From NCBI RefSeq assembly GCF_030867095.1, contig NC_081828.1, positions 387,001-451,000 on the forward strand: a DNA stretch of 64,000 nucleotides, read 5' to 3'. The translations under genes and the position numbers were made by a program. Below are positions 1 through 14,335 of the stretch, piece by piece. Within the stretch, counting starts at the first letter, position 1; every line of letters begins with the position of its first letter. Source of the DNA: Alligator mississippiensis (Eukaryota; Chordata; Crocodylia; Alligatoridae). The notes beneath the pieces are model-generated. The model saw nothing but the letters and a program-made list of their open reading frames with translations, was not told where the DNA came from and searched no databases.

Positions 1-2
1 AT

Positions 3-3076
<3,074 letters not shown>

Positions 3077-3805
3077 GCCGCGCCGCACCTGCCCAGCCCT
3101 CCTGGAAGTGCCACACACCGGCTGGCACGGGACACAGGGCTCAGGGCACGACAGCCTGGCCCCGCAGGGACACAGGAAACTGGCCTGTTCCGGCGCCACT
3201 GCCTGCACACACCTCCTGGCTAGCAGCACCGGCGCAGCAGGGCTGCACCTCGGCCCCCTGGCCACAGCACCCAGCAGGACTTGCACCACTGCCCATGGCG
3301 CATCTGCTCCCCAGCTGCTGCAGGTCGGAGCGGGGGCCAGCCAAAGAGCTCCCAGGTAGCCAGTGGGCAGTGCTGCCTGTCTCCTGCCCTGCCCCATGGG
3401 ACTTTGCCATAGCCCGGTGGGGCAGAGAACTGTGGGCTCCGAGAGCCCCTGTCCTTGGAGCCAGCAGACACTGCTTCCCCCTCCGAAGCCTGGGAAGGGC
3501 ATCCTGGTGCCCCGTGAGGCAGAGACACAAGCTCGGGAAGAGCAGAGCCCCGGGCCCGGCATTTTCTCTGTGACTGCTCACCCCGGCCAGTTTGCAGACT
3601 GACCCTGTGGGCCTGGACTCACTGCTGGGCATCAGGGACGGAGACGGGCATGATCTTCTGCAGGGCTTGGTGCTCATGTGCTCCCCTGGTGCGTGGGCAG
3701 GGAGCAGGACTGCCTCGGCACAGCCACGTGCTGCCCCACCACCGGTGAGCCCGGCTGTCGCAGCATCTGCTTCATGTCCAATAAACACAATGCATGGGAC
3801 TGGCT
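3077..3805 (+). terminator. TIE1: TIE1 3' UTR and poly(A) signal
   Basis: Non-coding sequence after the TIE1 stop codon leads to an AATAAA signal at 3780-3785, in the context CCAATAAACAC. Cleavage is expected 10-30 bases further on. No other signal was noticed between the stop and this site, so the UTR is about 720 bases. Confidence 0.75.
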
Positions 3806-4738
3806 GCCTCGGGAACCAGGCATAGGGCATGGGCAAGGCGTTGGGGGCCTGGGGGGCGGGAAGGGGCAGGGCCCTGCCCGGCTTGTCCCGGTGCTCTTGC
3901 CCTGCGGGGAAAGGCGCATTGGCCTTGCTGGGAGCACGGCCCTTGCTTGGTCCAGGCCTGCATCCAGCACCCCAGGCCTGCTGATGGCCACATGGGAGGA
4001 GAGCAGCATCCTGCCCCTGCACAGACACCCTGGGCACCGCCGCTGCATGCCTGGGTAAGGCTCAGCCCAGGCCAGAGCCAGGCATGGCTCAAGCCGTCCC
4101 TGTAGTGCTGGGAGTCTCCCCACGTTGCAGTCGGGACACGTCCTGGCCAGGCAGGGAGGTCCCTGCGCTCGCTGCGGGTCCCTGGGCTAGACGGCAGCTC
4201 CCAGCCTGAGCCCATGCCCTCAGGCAGCAGCGCTGGCGCCGGCCCACCAAGCCAGGGTGCGTGCAGGGTGCTGGACTGGGCGACACCATAGGCGCCGATC
4301 TTCATTTTTGCCGGGGGGGCCTATGATGGATACGTGGAAGTTTTGCCCATCTCAGGTGGCAGCTCTCCTCCTGAGGGAGGCCAGGGCCTCGGGCCACCAC
4401 ATACTCGGGGTCTCTGGGCAGCGCTGTCCACTTGGCAGACCAAAGCCCTGTGGCACCTGGCCCGTGCCACTGCTCCCTCCCAGGCCCACGTATGCTGCGG
4501 ACACCCCAGGGTCTTCAGGCAGCAGACGTCGTCCTTGCCTCCCCCTGCTCATGGGGCCGTGGCTGGGCCTGTTTTCCTCCGGTTCCAGGCCCCACAGCCA
4601 CAGGGAGGACGTGTCGCCTATCTGATGGGGCCAGCCACTGCCTGGCGCGGTCTCCACCAGCAGCAGGGAAGCCACAGCGGTGGGCTGGGGATGGGGATGG
4701 GGAAGTGGAGGGGGTGGCATGGAGGGGCCTTTTGCATG

Positions 4739-4774
4739 ACTTCCTGAGCGCAGAGGCTGGCGCTGCTGAGATAA
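4739..4774 (+). promoter_or_regulatory. Candidate MPL promoter elements (ETS and GATA motifs)
   Basis: An ETS-type motif (ACTTCCTG, 4739-4746) and a GATA motif (AGATAA, 4769-4774) lie 180-215 bases upstream of the MPL start codon at 4954. Mammalian MPL promoters are known to depend on GATA and ETS sites in megakaryocytes. The motifs are seen directly; their role here is inferred. No clear TATA box was found. Confidence 0.4.
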
Positions 4775-4953
4775 AGGCCCAGACGCTCAGAGCTCCAGGC
4801 GCCGGCCACGGGTCGGGACCAGACCTCCCCAGGCTGCAGGGACCCAGGGCACCGAGAGCCCCAGAGCTGCAGGGAGACCCCACGCACCGAGAGCCCTCCC
4901 AGCTCTGCCCAGGAGCTGCCACTGGCCTGGCCCCAAATGCCTCCTGCTGCAGG

Positions 4954-7900
4954 ATGGCAGCACCACTGCTCCCAGCATGGTCCCAGTCCTTCTTGGTGGG
5001 GATCCTGCTCGGCCTCCTTCCTCCTGCTTCAAGCCTTGCGCCAGTGACGGATGAAGGTAGGTCCTTCCCTGCTTGCCTCTGCACACATGGGCCAAGGCAG
5101 ATGTGCATATGTGTGTGTACATGTGTGTGCACATGCACAGGCGGGCTGTGGGGGGCTACGATGCCGAGGAGTGTGGCCATGCGATCCCTCTGCCCGATGC
5201 ATGCCCAGTGCAGCATCGTGGACCAACCGCCATCCCAGATCCCTGCCTGGTCCCAGAGCCTGGCCCCACACAGCTCCTGGTGCCGAGGCGGGTGCAGATG
5301 CATCCCAGCTCATCTCCGGTACCCTCATGGGCAGATCAGGGCAAGGGCACCGAGATGCGGCTGTGCACAGGCCTGTGAACGCCCAGGCAAAGGGAGCCTC
5401 AACCCCTGCCCGTCTGCAGAGCACAGGGCACAGGTGACTGAGCCAGACGGCACTTGGGGACCTGCCCATCCAATCCCGCCCTGCTGCCTCTGGGTCTTCC
5501 CCCCACTGCTTCCAGCCACTGCCAGCCAGCGCCGCAGCGCCTGCTCCCTCAGAGCCCTGGCTGCTCCCAGCAGCCCTGGGCACCGGGGTCCCAGGCAGAC
5601 ACTGTCTCACCAACGTGGGTGCAGGAGCTCAGCACCCCGCGCAGCTGCTCCCTGTGCTACCCTGGGAGTATGGGCCAGAGGGGTGGCAGAGCCCCTACCC
5701 CCTCCTGCCCCACACAGCACGGCCCCCAGAGCCACCTTCCCTCCCCTCCCCTCCCCTCCCTGCGCCCCCAGCCCTCGCCGCTCCCCTGGGCCGGGGGCCG
5801 CGAGGGGCTGCCGGGGCCGCTTGCCTTATCTTCCTTCCTGGCTTTCTGCAGGGAGTGCTATCGCCGGGCGCCTGTGCTTCCCGCTGTGCTGGGGCCGGCC
5901 AGAGCCACAGCCAACCGCAGGGCTATTTTGGGGTGTGTTTGCCCTGGGCGCACTCCCTCACGCACGCACCATGTGCCGGGGGATGGAGCAGCCCGGGCAG
6001 AACCGAGGTCCTGCTCATGCGGGGGCAGAGATGCCAGGGGTTACAGCTCTGGTCTGCATGGGAACCACACGGTGTGCATGGCCTGGCAGGACAAGTGAGA
6101 CCAGCCACTGCGTGCAGGACCTGGCAAGCCAAAGCCTGAGCACGAGGAGCGGGGCACAGCACTGCCGGGACCGCAGTCCCAGCTGCAGGGAGACCCCGGG
6201 GCGGGAACTGACAGGCCCAAACCAGGGCACAGCTGAGCCCTGCATCCAGCTGGGCCTGGGGCTGAGCACCTCGATGCTGCTCCAGGCTACGATGCCACTC
6301 GTTGCCCATGCACAGGGGTCCCACGGCCTGCCCAAGCCAAGCACCGCCCCAGCGCTGCCCTGCAGGGTGGGGGCGCAGGCCCTGCCCCCGCAGCTCCCAC
6401 GCTTTCTGCCCTGCAGACGCCGCCCTCCTGCCCGAGGTGCCCAAGAGCATCCGCTGCTTCTCCCGCTCCTTCGAGGACTTCACCTGCTTCTGGGATGAGC
6501 GTGGGAATGCCACCTTCCACTTCTACTACCACTACAGCACGTAAGGCAGGCCCCGGCTGCTCGCTGGGCGGGGGGCAGCCACCTGCTGAGACCCCCTGCT
6601 GCCCCTGCCCTGCCCCATCCCCCCTGGGGTCAGCGATGCCCCTCCACCAACCCAGGCTCTGCCCGCTGGCACTGGGCTCCCTGGCAGCAGCGTGCCCTCC
6701 CCAGCCCACCTCCCCCCATGACCCTGGGGCTCCCCCATGCCCATCCCTGTGGTGTCTCGGCCTCGCTCTGTGGTGCACTGGCCCTTGCCCACCCCATAGG
6801 ATGGGCCAGGGGCAGGTGCCCCCAAGGCGGGTAATCTTGGGTGACACATGGGGCAGCCCCGGGCGCTGGGGATGAGGGCCTGCTCCAGCACCTCCTGCAT
6901 GGGGCACTGCTCTCTCCCGGCCTGACCATGAGCCCGGGGCAGGGGAGATGGACCCTGCACCCGCTCCATAGAGTAGCCCCCCCTGACTTTAACCCCACCA
7001 GGGAAGGAGCCCGGGAGTGTATGCTGGTCACGCAGCAGCTGCAGGACGGGGGTTGGCGCCACATCTGCGTCTTCCCCAGCCAGGACGTGCGGCTCTTCAC
7101 CGAGCTCTGCCTCCGTGTCGTGGACATGGCCAACAACCGCACTGTGCGCACCCGCAAGCTCAATGTGGAAGAGATGGGTAAGTCCCCCCGGTGCCCACAT
7201 CCAGATGCCGGTGCCCCCAGGCCCTGCCCACAGCCCCGCTCCCAGGGCTGCGGGAGCCCATTCTCCTGTGGGCAGCCCTCTGGCGGGGCCACACAGGGCT
7301 CGGGTCATCAGCACTAGGAAGCCAGTAACACAACCCTGCCCCTGCCCCTGCCCTTGCGGGGGCGCTGGGCCAGCAGGGGGGCAGCGCTGCCCCAGCGAGG
7401 ACGTGGCTGCCTCAGTCGGGGCTGCCCAGGGACGGGGGTGCTGCGGGTGCGCAGCGAGGCTTGGATGGGGTGTCCATGCAGGGTCTGCGCAGGCCGTGCA
7501 CAGGGGAGCAGCTGCCCAGCTTGTGCCCAGGCCCCCTCTGCTGCTAGCCTCAGGCAGGGCCATGGTGCCCGTGCTCAGCAGCTGTCCATGGCAGTGGGGG
7601 CAGCGTGGGGCCATGGCCCTGCCCAGGATCCCCAGGCTGCCCCAGGACCTGCAGCAGCTGCATTTGCCTCCCAGGGCTCATCTCCCTGCCAGCGAACATC
7701 ACAGCCGTTGGGGCCGGGGCTGCGGGGCAGCTGTGGGTGCGCTGGGAGCCCCCCATATCCGAGTACTCCTCCTTCTTCATCTACAAGGTCCAATTCTGCA
7801 CCACGGGCTCCAGGGAGCCAGGCTGCCAGGTGATGCTGCGTTCTGGGAGCCGAGAGCCCCTCTGGCCTGTGTGGGGCTGGGGCTGGGGCTGGGGCTAGGG

Positions 7901-10900
7901 TTGGCCGAGTCTGCGCTGCCGGCAATAGCCCCAGGCGTGGGGCTGGGGCAACTCCAGGTGAGCGGCATGGGCAGGTTCCCCCCGCACCTGTCACCATGAT
8001 CCTGCACTGTAGGAGGTGTTGGTGAGCAGGACAGCCTGCGTCCTCGCGCTGCGCCCTGGGCAGACCTACCGCATCCAGGTGTGCACCAAACCAGATGGAT
8101 CCTCCCTGAATGGGACCTGGGGCCCCTGGTCGCCTGCACTGCTCGCCGAGACGCCCCACTCTGCAGGTGAGGCGATGCGGGGGCCAAGGCCCTGATGCTG
8201 CGCATCTCCCCAGCTCCCTGGTCCGGGGCGTGCGCCATGTGGTGGGGGGCAGGGGTGGGATGTGCCAGGCCTGGATCCAGGGGTGGGGGCCTGCGTGGGG
8301 AAAACTAGTGACCCTGGCACCGCTGTGGGGGAGGACACGGAGGCTTGGAGGAGACCATAGCTGTCCCCACCCCGAAGCACTGACCGACCAGCTGTGTCCG
8401 GCCAGAGGAGTTTGGGCTGCGCTGCTCCACACCCGACCTGCAACGCGTGCACTGCGAGTGGACCCCAGCACCCGCTGATGCCAATGGCTCCCACACGCTC
8501 TTCTACCAGCCCCATGAGAGCCCAGGCCCCCCCAGGTAACGCCCAGGGCCCGCTCTACCCCACCCCAGGGCCGCTGCCCTGACCCCGCACCTGCTCCATC
8601 TGGGCCCAGCAGCCCGCAGGGACCTGTGCCCTGCCTGTGCCGGGGTCTGAGAGGTGGCAGCCCTGGTTCCTCACAGGGACAGGCTGCTGGGGTGGGGAAC
8701 ACGTCCCCAGATGCCCCCGCATACCAGGGACAGGCCACGTGGCCCCTCCAGAGACGCACCAGTGGCGTCCCTGTACACTGGAACACCCCGCCTGGCCGGG
8801 GGGCTCCACGGGCCACGGAGCCAGGCTGATGCCCCGCTGTGCCCCAGGGCTGAGGCCTGGCAGCGTTGCCAGGGGGAGGCAGGCACCGGGCCCCAGGGTG
8901 CCCATGCCTGCACCTTCTGGCTGGGGAATGCCAGTGCCATGACCATGGTGGTGAAGGTCACACGGGATGCCCAGCCGACGCGCAGCTACTTTGGGGAACC
9001 CTTCCACCCGGACCGGGCCGGTGAGTGCTGCCGCAGCTGCGCTCCCTCCAGGGTCCCCGACCCCCCGGCAGTCAGGCCACGGGGCTGGGTCGGGGGCGTC
9101 TGCAGGGCAGGGCAGGCCATACTGACTGGGCTCCATCTCCACGCAGTGCTGACGGCCCCGCCGAGGATCCTGCAGGCCAATGTCAGCGCTGGGAGGCTGT
9201 GGCTGCAGTGGGCAGTGCCGCTGGCTGAGCTGGCCCAGCACATGGTGTACCAGGTCCGCTACGCCACCGACAGCAGCCAGGACTGGAAGGTACCTGGGAC
9301 AGGTCCCCTCAGCTGCGGGACACAGCTGGATATGCTGGGGGTGTCCCTGGGGCCTGCCCCCCCCAACACCCTGCACAGCTGTTGGGAAAGGCCCTGACCC
9401 TTGCAGCCCTCATCCTGCCCCAGCAGCGCCTGGAGCCCCACACTCACCCTGCGGCCCCCGCAGGTCCTGCAGATCCAGCACGCGGCAGACAGCGAGGTCC
9501 TAGACTTGCGGGCTGGGTCCCGCTACCGCTTGCAGGTGCGTGCCCAGCCCAACGGGCAGCAGTTCGGGGGCTACTGGAGCGCCTGGTCGGAGACTGTGGT
9601 GGTCCAGGCCCCGTCGGAAGCAGGTGAGGTCTGGGGCACGTGTTGGGGCTGCGCCGGGGGGGCTGTGGGCAGGCAGGGATGCGGAGCTGGGAGGCTCACG
9701 GTTCTGCTCTCTGCCCAGGCTGGGTCGTCCCAAGCCTTGCTGCGGTGCCGCTCTTCTTCACGGGGCTCCTGCTGGTGCTGCGGTGCACCTTCCCCTCCGC
9801 GTACAGGTAACCATCCCCATATGCGAGAGCCAGCCCCTGGCTCTGCCCCCCTGGGCACAGCTCATAGGGTGCAGACACTGTAGCCAGCTACATTCCCCAG
9901 GGCACAGGGAACATGCCTGTGCAGAGGCACACACAGCCCTCACATGTGCCCACACTGGTGACCGGTGCCTCTCCTCCAGCATGCAGTGCATATGTGCACA
10001 CATGCATGTGCCCGGCTTCAAACAACCTCACTGATGCCAGTGGCAGCTCCTGCAACACTGGCCAGCGCCCTACTTAGCCCATCTCAACTTTGTGGTGCAT
10101 GGACCCTGCTCTCTGGGTGCCAGGTGCGTCCCCCCAGGGCCTGGCAGAGCCGGGGTCTCTGCCAGAGGCTGGTGCGGGGCCAGGGGCTGAAAGTGTCTCC
10201 ACTACGGCTGGAGCGAAGCTGGGCACTGGGACCTCAAAGTGCCCGAGGGGCACCAGGCAGCCTCTGCCATGGCCCGAGCTCAGCCAGTGGGTGGGGGCAG
10301 TGGGGCTCTGCTGTGGCCTGCGCGGGGGGGGCTGCCTGTCACAGCCCAGTGCCATCGTGCAGCAGCATGAAGCAGAAGCTCTGGCCACCAGTCCCGGATC
10401 TGTACCGCGTCCTGGGCGGCTTCCTGAGCGACAGCAGCAAGCAGCTCCAGGTGAGGCCCTGCCGCTCGGGCAGCATCAGGGGGACACGGACTGTCTTGGC
10501 CCTTCCCTTCCCGCCCAGCGCCCTGGCCACATCAGCCCCCCCACAGACTGCGCCGTGCCCCGCGGCCTGCGACGCCATCCCCAAGTCTGGCTAAGCTGCA
10601 GCTTGGGCCGTGGGACATGGTGGGCCGCAGCTGCCATGGTGCCCTGTGGTGCCTTGGGGAGCCCCCAGGCCATGGAGGCCCCGGGCAGGGCCCCGAGGGC
10701 ACATCGCTGCCGACAGAGCGGGGGAGCTGCCACCAGGCCAGTGCTGCCCCAGTGATGGGGCAGGAGTCACCCCAGCTGCCCCGCTGGCTGTTGCTTCTCC
10801 CCATGGCTCGCGCGGCCCTTCCCGCGGCCCCTTGCCCCAGTCCACTGGGCCTCCTGGGAGGTGGGGAGCAGGCAGCTGCCGGGCACAGGGCTGGGCATGG

Positions 10901-11524
10901 GGGGGCACTGAGGCAGGGGGACAGTGGTGCAGCAACCTCTAGCAGGGAGCAGAGGGGGTGCGGGGGCTGGCCCCCACGCCCCCGCTGCTGTCTCCTTCCC
11001 TCCCTGCCTCCCTCCAGGCCAACGCGCTGTTCTACAAGCCCCCGGAGGAGCTGGTCCTGTCCTGTCTGCTAGAGATCATGTCGGAGGGGAGCGGGGCTGA
11101 GCTCCCTGTGGAGCCCGCCCCCCCGAAGGTGCCTGTGAGCCCCGCAGAGGAGGAGGAGGAGGAGGAGGCGGCAGAGGCCGGGAGCCTGGGCTCCCTGCAG
11201 CAGGACTACATGGTGCTGCGCCCTGGCAGCCCCATTGGCAGCCACCACGGCAATGAGTACTTGGACGGTGCAGGCGACACCGCCCCCCTGGGCAGCCTTG
11301 CCCTGCTCCTGCCTGTCCCGGGGCTCCCGCAGGTTGGGGCCGATGCCCAGCACCCACCGCACAAGCGACTTGGCAGCCTCCAGGCCCACGGCACTCCCCT
11401 GGACACAGAGGCTGAGGAGACCTGGGGCCTGCCCGGCTCAGGGGAGCAGCCCATGCCTGCAACAGACATTGCCAACCAGTCCTACCTGCTGATGAGCAGC
11501 TGGGCGCAGCCGCGTGGCCCCTGA
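4954..11524 (+). CDS. MPL: Thrombopoietin receptor MPL, complete, 12 exons
   Basis: Coding exons: 4954-5056, 6417-6540, 7002-7177, 7675-7829, 8013-8166, 8406-8535, 8848-9020, 9147-9289, 9464-9623, 9719-9806, 10363-10450, 11018-11524; total 2001 nt, 666 aa (human 635). The order is: signal peptide (hydrophobic core VGILLGLLPPASSLA); first cytokine-receptor module with paired Cys (RCFSRSFEDFTCFW) ending in a WSXWS-type WGPWS; second module ending YWSAWS; one membrane helix (about residues 442-460); Box1 in LWPPVPDLYRVL; and a Box2-like EELVLSCLLEI. It is a homodimeric type I cytokine receptor acting through JAK2/STAT in megakaryocytes and stem cells. Compared with human, the first module lacks a loop of about 50 residues and the tail is longer, with a run of seven Glu. 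The juxtamembrane RWQFP motif reads RCTFP. The tail keeps Tyr in DYMVL, EYLDG and SYLLM. Confidence 0.95.
5826..5840 (-). promoter_or_regulatory. Composite GATA-ETS motif in MPL intron 1
   Basis: Read on the minus strand, tandem ETS cores (CAGGAAGGAA) are followed directly by GATAAG. Such GATA1-FLI1/ETS composites mark megakaryocyte enhancers, and MPL is a megakaryocyte gene. The motif is visible; enhancer activity is inference. The rest of intron 1 (5057-6416) holds nothing else I recognise. Confidence 0.35.
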
Positions 11525-12210
11525 GCCGAGTTGCGCTGGTGCCTGTGCCCGGCTGGACAACCAACGGCGGGGCACAGCCACTGCAGCCTGGCCCAGGGTC
11601 TGCACTGTGCACGCAGCAGGGACCCACGAGAGCAGCTCCTCCGCGCCCGGCGCTGCCCACAGCTGATGGGTCCTGCTCCCCAGGGGCCAGTGCAGCAGCA
11701 CCTGTCGGGGAGCCCCAGGCCCAGCCACCCCCAGGAACACGCCCAAGAGCCCCAGCCCATGTGGGCACCCAGACACACTGTTCATGGGGGAGCGCTGCAG
11801 GGAAGCATAACCATGCCGCGTCCCTGCAAGTCCCGCGATCTCCTCATGATGGCCAGAAGCAGACTGGCCTGCAGCAAGGGAGAGCCGGGCGGGGGATGTG
11901 TGCAGGGGCTGGGCACAGTGGTGTGGATGGCTCCACCACAGACACCCCTCTCCCCCGAGAATGAAGCAAGAGCAGAATTAGGTCCTGGCCCCCAGCCCAC
12001 TGCTGTGGGATCTCCGCACGGTCCAGCTGGCCCTGAGGCTCCCCGCCGGGACGGAGGGCAATAGGACCAAACCTCAGTGCACCCCTGGGCCCCGCCACTT
12101 GCCTGTGCCAAGCTCTGCCATCGCCCCCACCCCCACCTGTGCCTGCCTCGCTGTGGAGCGCTGCCTGCAGCGCGTGGCACGTCACCAATAAACACTCGTG
12201 CACACTCGTG
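11525..12210 (+). terminator. MPL: MPL 3' UTR and poly(A) signal
   Basis: Sequence after the MPL stop (TGA 11522-11524) leads to AATAAA at 12187-12192 in the context CCAATAAACAC, nearly identical to the TIE1 signal context. This gives a 3' UTR of about 680 bases. Confidence 0.75.
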
Positions 12211-13205
12211 GGGTTGTTCTGTGCTCGCCGGCAAGCTGCTCCACAGCAAGCTCCACAGGGGCCCGGAGGGAAGCCCGCTGCTCCCCATGGTGCAATGCTG
12301 CCCCTGGGGCCCAAGCACCCGGGAAGGCCTGGAGAGAGGGTCTGGCCCCTTCTCCTACCCCTCAGGGTCAAGGTCGGGGAAGAACTCGACCCCGTGGGCA
12401 GCTCAGCACAGACTGGGGGCCTCACTGGCCCTGCCTGCAGCAGGGGGGCAGGCAGAGGCTCTCCCGTGCCCCTCGCAAGCTGCCTCTTGCCTCGCAGGGG
12501 CAGGACAGGTAGGCCCCATGGCTGCGCCGTAGGGCCAGGGGCTCAGCATGTCGTGCGTGGGCTGTGCGCCACGGGGCTGCCCGGGCAAGTCCCTGCGGGC
12601 AGGATGAACCCGGCTGGCCTGGCTCAGACGGGGCAGCTCGGCCTGCAGCAGGGGCTGGACTGGATGTCTCCCCCAGGCTCTGCCTCATCCAACCGTGGCC
12701 CAGCCTCTGTCCTTGCTGCACAGCACACCGGGGCCTGGGATCCAGGGCCTAACGCCCCCAGATCCAGGTGCTGGAAGGAAGGCGTTAGATGTGGATGTTG
12801 TGCCAGAGCATGCTTGCCCAGCGCTCCCTGCTGCTGTGACACCAGTGATGTCTGTGGGCGCTGGGCAGGCCCGGGCTGCATCCTGGTGGAAAGGGCACCT
12901 CAGCTTGCCTGCCCAGCCTCTAACCCACCCCGGTGGACCTGGCCCTGCACAGGGACTTTATGGGCAAGGAGGTGGCAGGGAACAGGCCCATGGCAGCACT
13001 GACCGCTGCAGCACGCGGTGGGGAGAACCGCAGGCCGGGGGTCCCCAGCACGCCCGTTGCGGGAGCAGGTGCCGGAGATGGTCTGTGCCTGGAGCCGTGT
13101 TGGGCACCCGACGGTGGCACACGGGAGGCATCGCTGCCCCTTTTCCTGCCCCGCTGCTCCCTGCCGCACTGCCTTGCAGCTCCCTCCAGCGACCCAGAGC
13201 CACCC
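12211..13205. other. MPL-CDC20 intergenic spacer, nothing recognised
   Basis: GC-rich sequence without recognisable exons, RNA genes or repeat family. Open frames here have low-complexity, compositionally driven translations. Confidence 0.5.
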
Positions 13206-13419
13206 TCACCCGGGACTATTTGTCGTCCAATTTGCAGCATTGTATGCTCCGGAGTCTGGGGGCCACCCGTGGTCAGGTGGCCGATGGCTGAACACGGCGT
13301 CCGGCGCTGTAGTTAGCCGCTCCGGACAGATGTTCCAGTTCTTATGAAAAAGATTCAGGGGCCGCCGCTCATGCCTGGGCGGCTGGGCTCGCAAGGTTCA
13401 TTACAAAAATTACGTGGGA

Positions 13420-14060
13420 CAACTAAAAGAAAAACAGGGTGTGCAAGTGAGGGTCAAAGGGTCAAAACGAGTGCTCCCCCAGGGGACAGCGAGCAGAGCA
13501 CCCCGGACAGCGCACACCCGCTCAAACCGCGGCAGCTCGCCGGCGGCTACTGCCCAGTGGTGCTCTGCCCGGACACGGGCGCGGAGGACACCGAGGAAAA
13601 ATGCCCCGAGGTGACCGGGAGCCTTCCCGGCCAGCGCCTCCCGCCTGGACAGCCAGATGACGAGCTTGGCCAGAGCCAGGAGGAGGTTGACCAGGAGGTC
13701 CCGGGCCTTGGAGGGGCGACGGATGGGGAGTGCGTAAACCAAAGGGTGCGGGGAGACGTGCAGCCAGGACGTGAGCAGCGAGCTCTGGCGGAGGCGGCGC
13801 AGGGCTCGACCACCAGGTGCGCCAGCCTCTCCCTCCGGGGGCAGAACGGGCACTCGTCGGACACCGTGTCGACGCGCGCCACGTACACCCCGTCGCGACG
13901 GCCCCGTGGAGGAGCCGCCAGCCGAGGTCCCCGGCGGCTCTCGGGACGAGCTCCGAGTAGACGCCGAGCCACCGAGGACTGTCGGCTACGCCCTCGCCAC
14001 AGTAGCCCTGCCATTTGGCCGCCCTCACCCGGGGGAGCCGGAGGAACCTGCCCGACGGGT
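13420..14060 (-). mobile_element. Tx1-like (L1-superfamily) LINE, C-terminal fragment
   Basis: Minus-strand translation, spread over more than one frame, gives the end of a LINE ORF2 after the reverse transcriptase. It shows VYSELVPRAAGDLGWRLLHG, then a zinc-finger-like CPFC, then RPSKARDLLVNLLLALAKL. This series is typical of the zf-RVT tail of Tx1-like elements common in turtles and crocodilians. The copy is 5'-truncated and shifted between frames, so it is dead. The element's own 3' end probably extends down to about 13.2 kb. The very high GC and CpG content means it now lies at the edge of the CDC20 CpG island. Confidence 0.65.
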
Positions 14061-14284
14061 TTGAGGCTTATCAGCACTTCCCCGCGCAGCAGCGGCAGCA
14101 GCGGGCGGCACCACCCGGCCCTGGCGGGCCTCCCTGCCCCGTGGGAGCGAGACGCAGGCGCCTGGTTGGGAAAGGCCCGGGCGGGTAAGAGGTGGCAGCC
14201 GGGTGAGGCCGCGGGGTCGGCACCCACCGTCCCCAGGTGCGCCTGTTGTCCCCAAACAACGGTGAGTTCGTGCCCGGCGCGCTT

Positions 14285-14335
14285 GTGCCAATAAACACAC
14301 AGGGGTGAAGGATCCAACCTAATCTTTATTTCTGC
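14285..14335. terminator. Opposed poly(A) signals on both strands
   Basis: AATAAA lies on the plus strand at 14290-14295, in the same CCAATAAACAC context as TIE1 and MPL. A minus-strand signal (TTTATT read on plus) is at 14325-14330. The minus-strand signal could end a transcript diverging from the CDC20 CpG island. No coding gene supports either, so they may be chance or transposon-derived. Confidence 0.3.

Noticed and set aside
13344-14294. 316-codon plus-strand frame
   Set aside because: It is the antisense of the Tx1-like LINE fragment.
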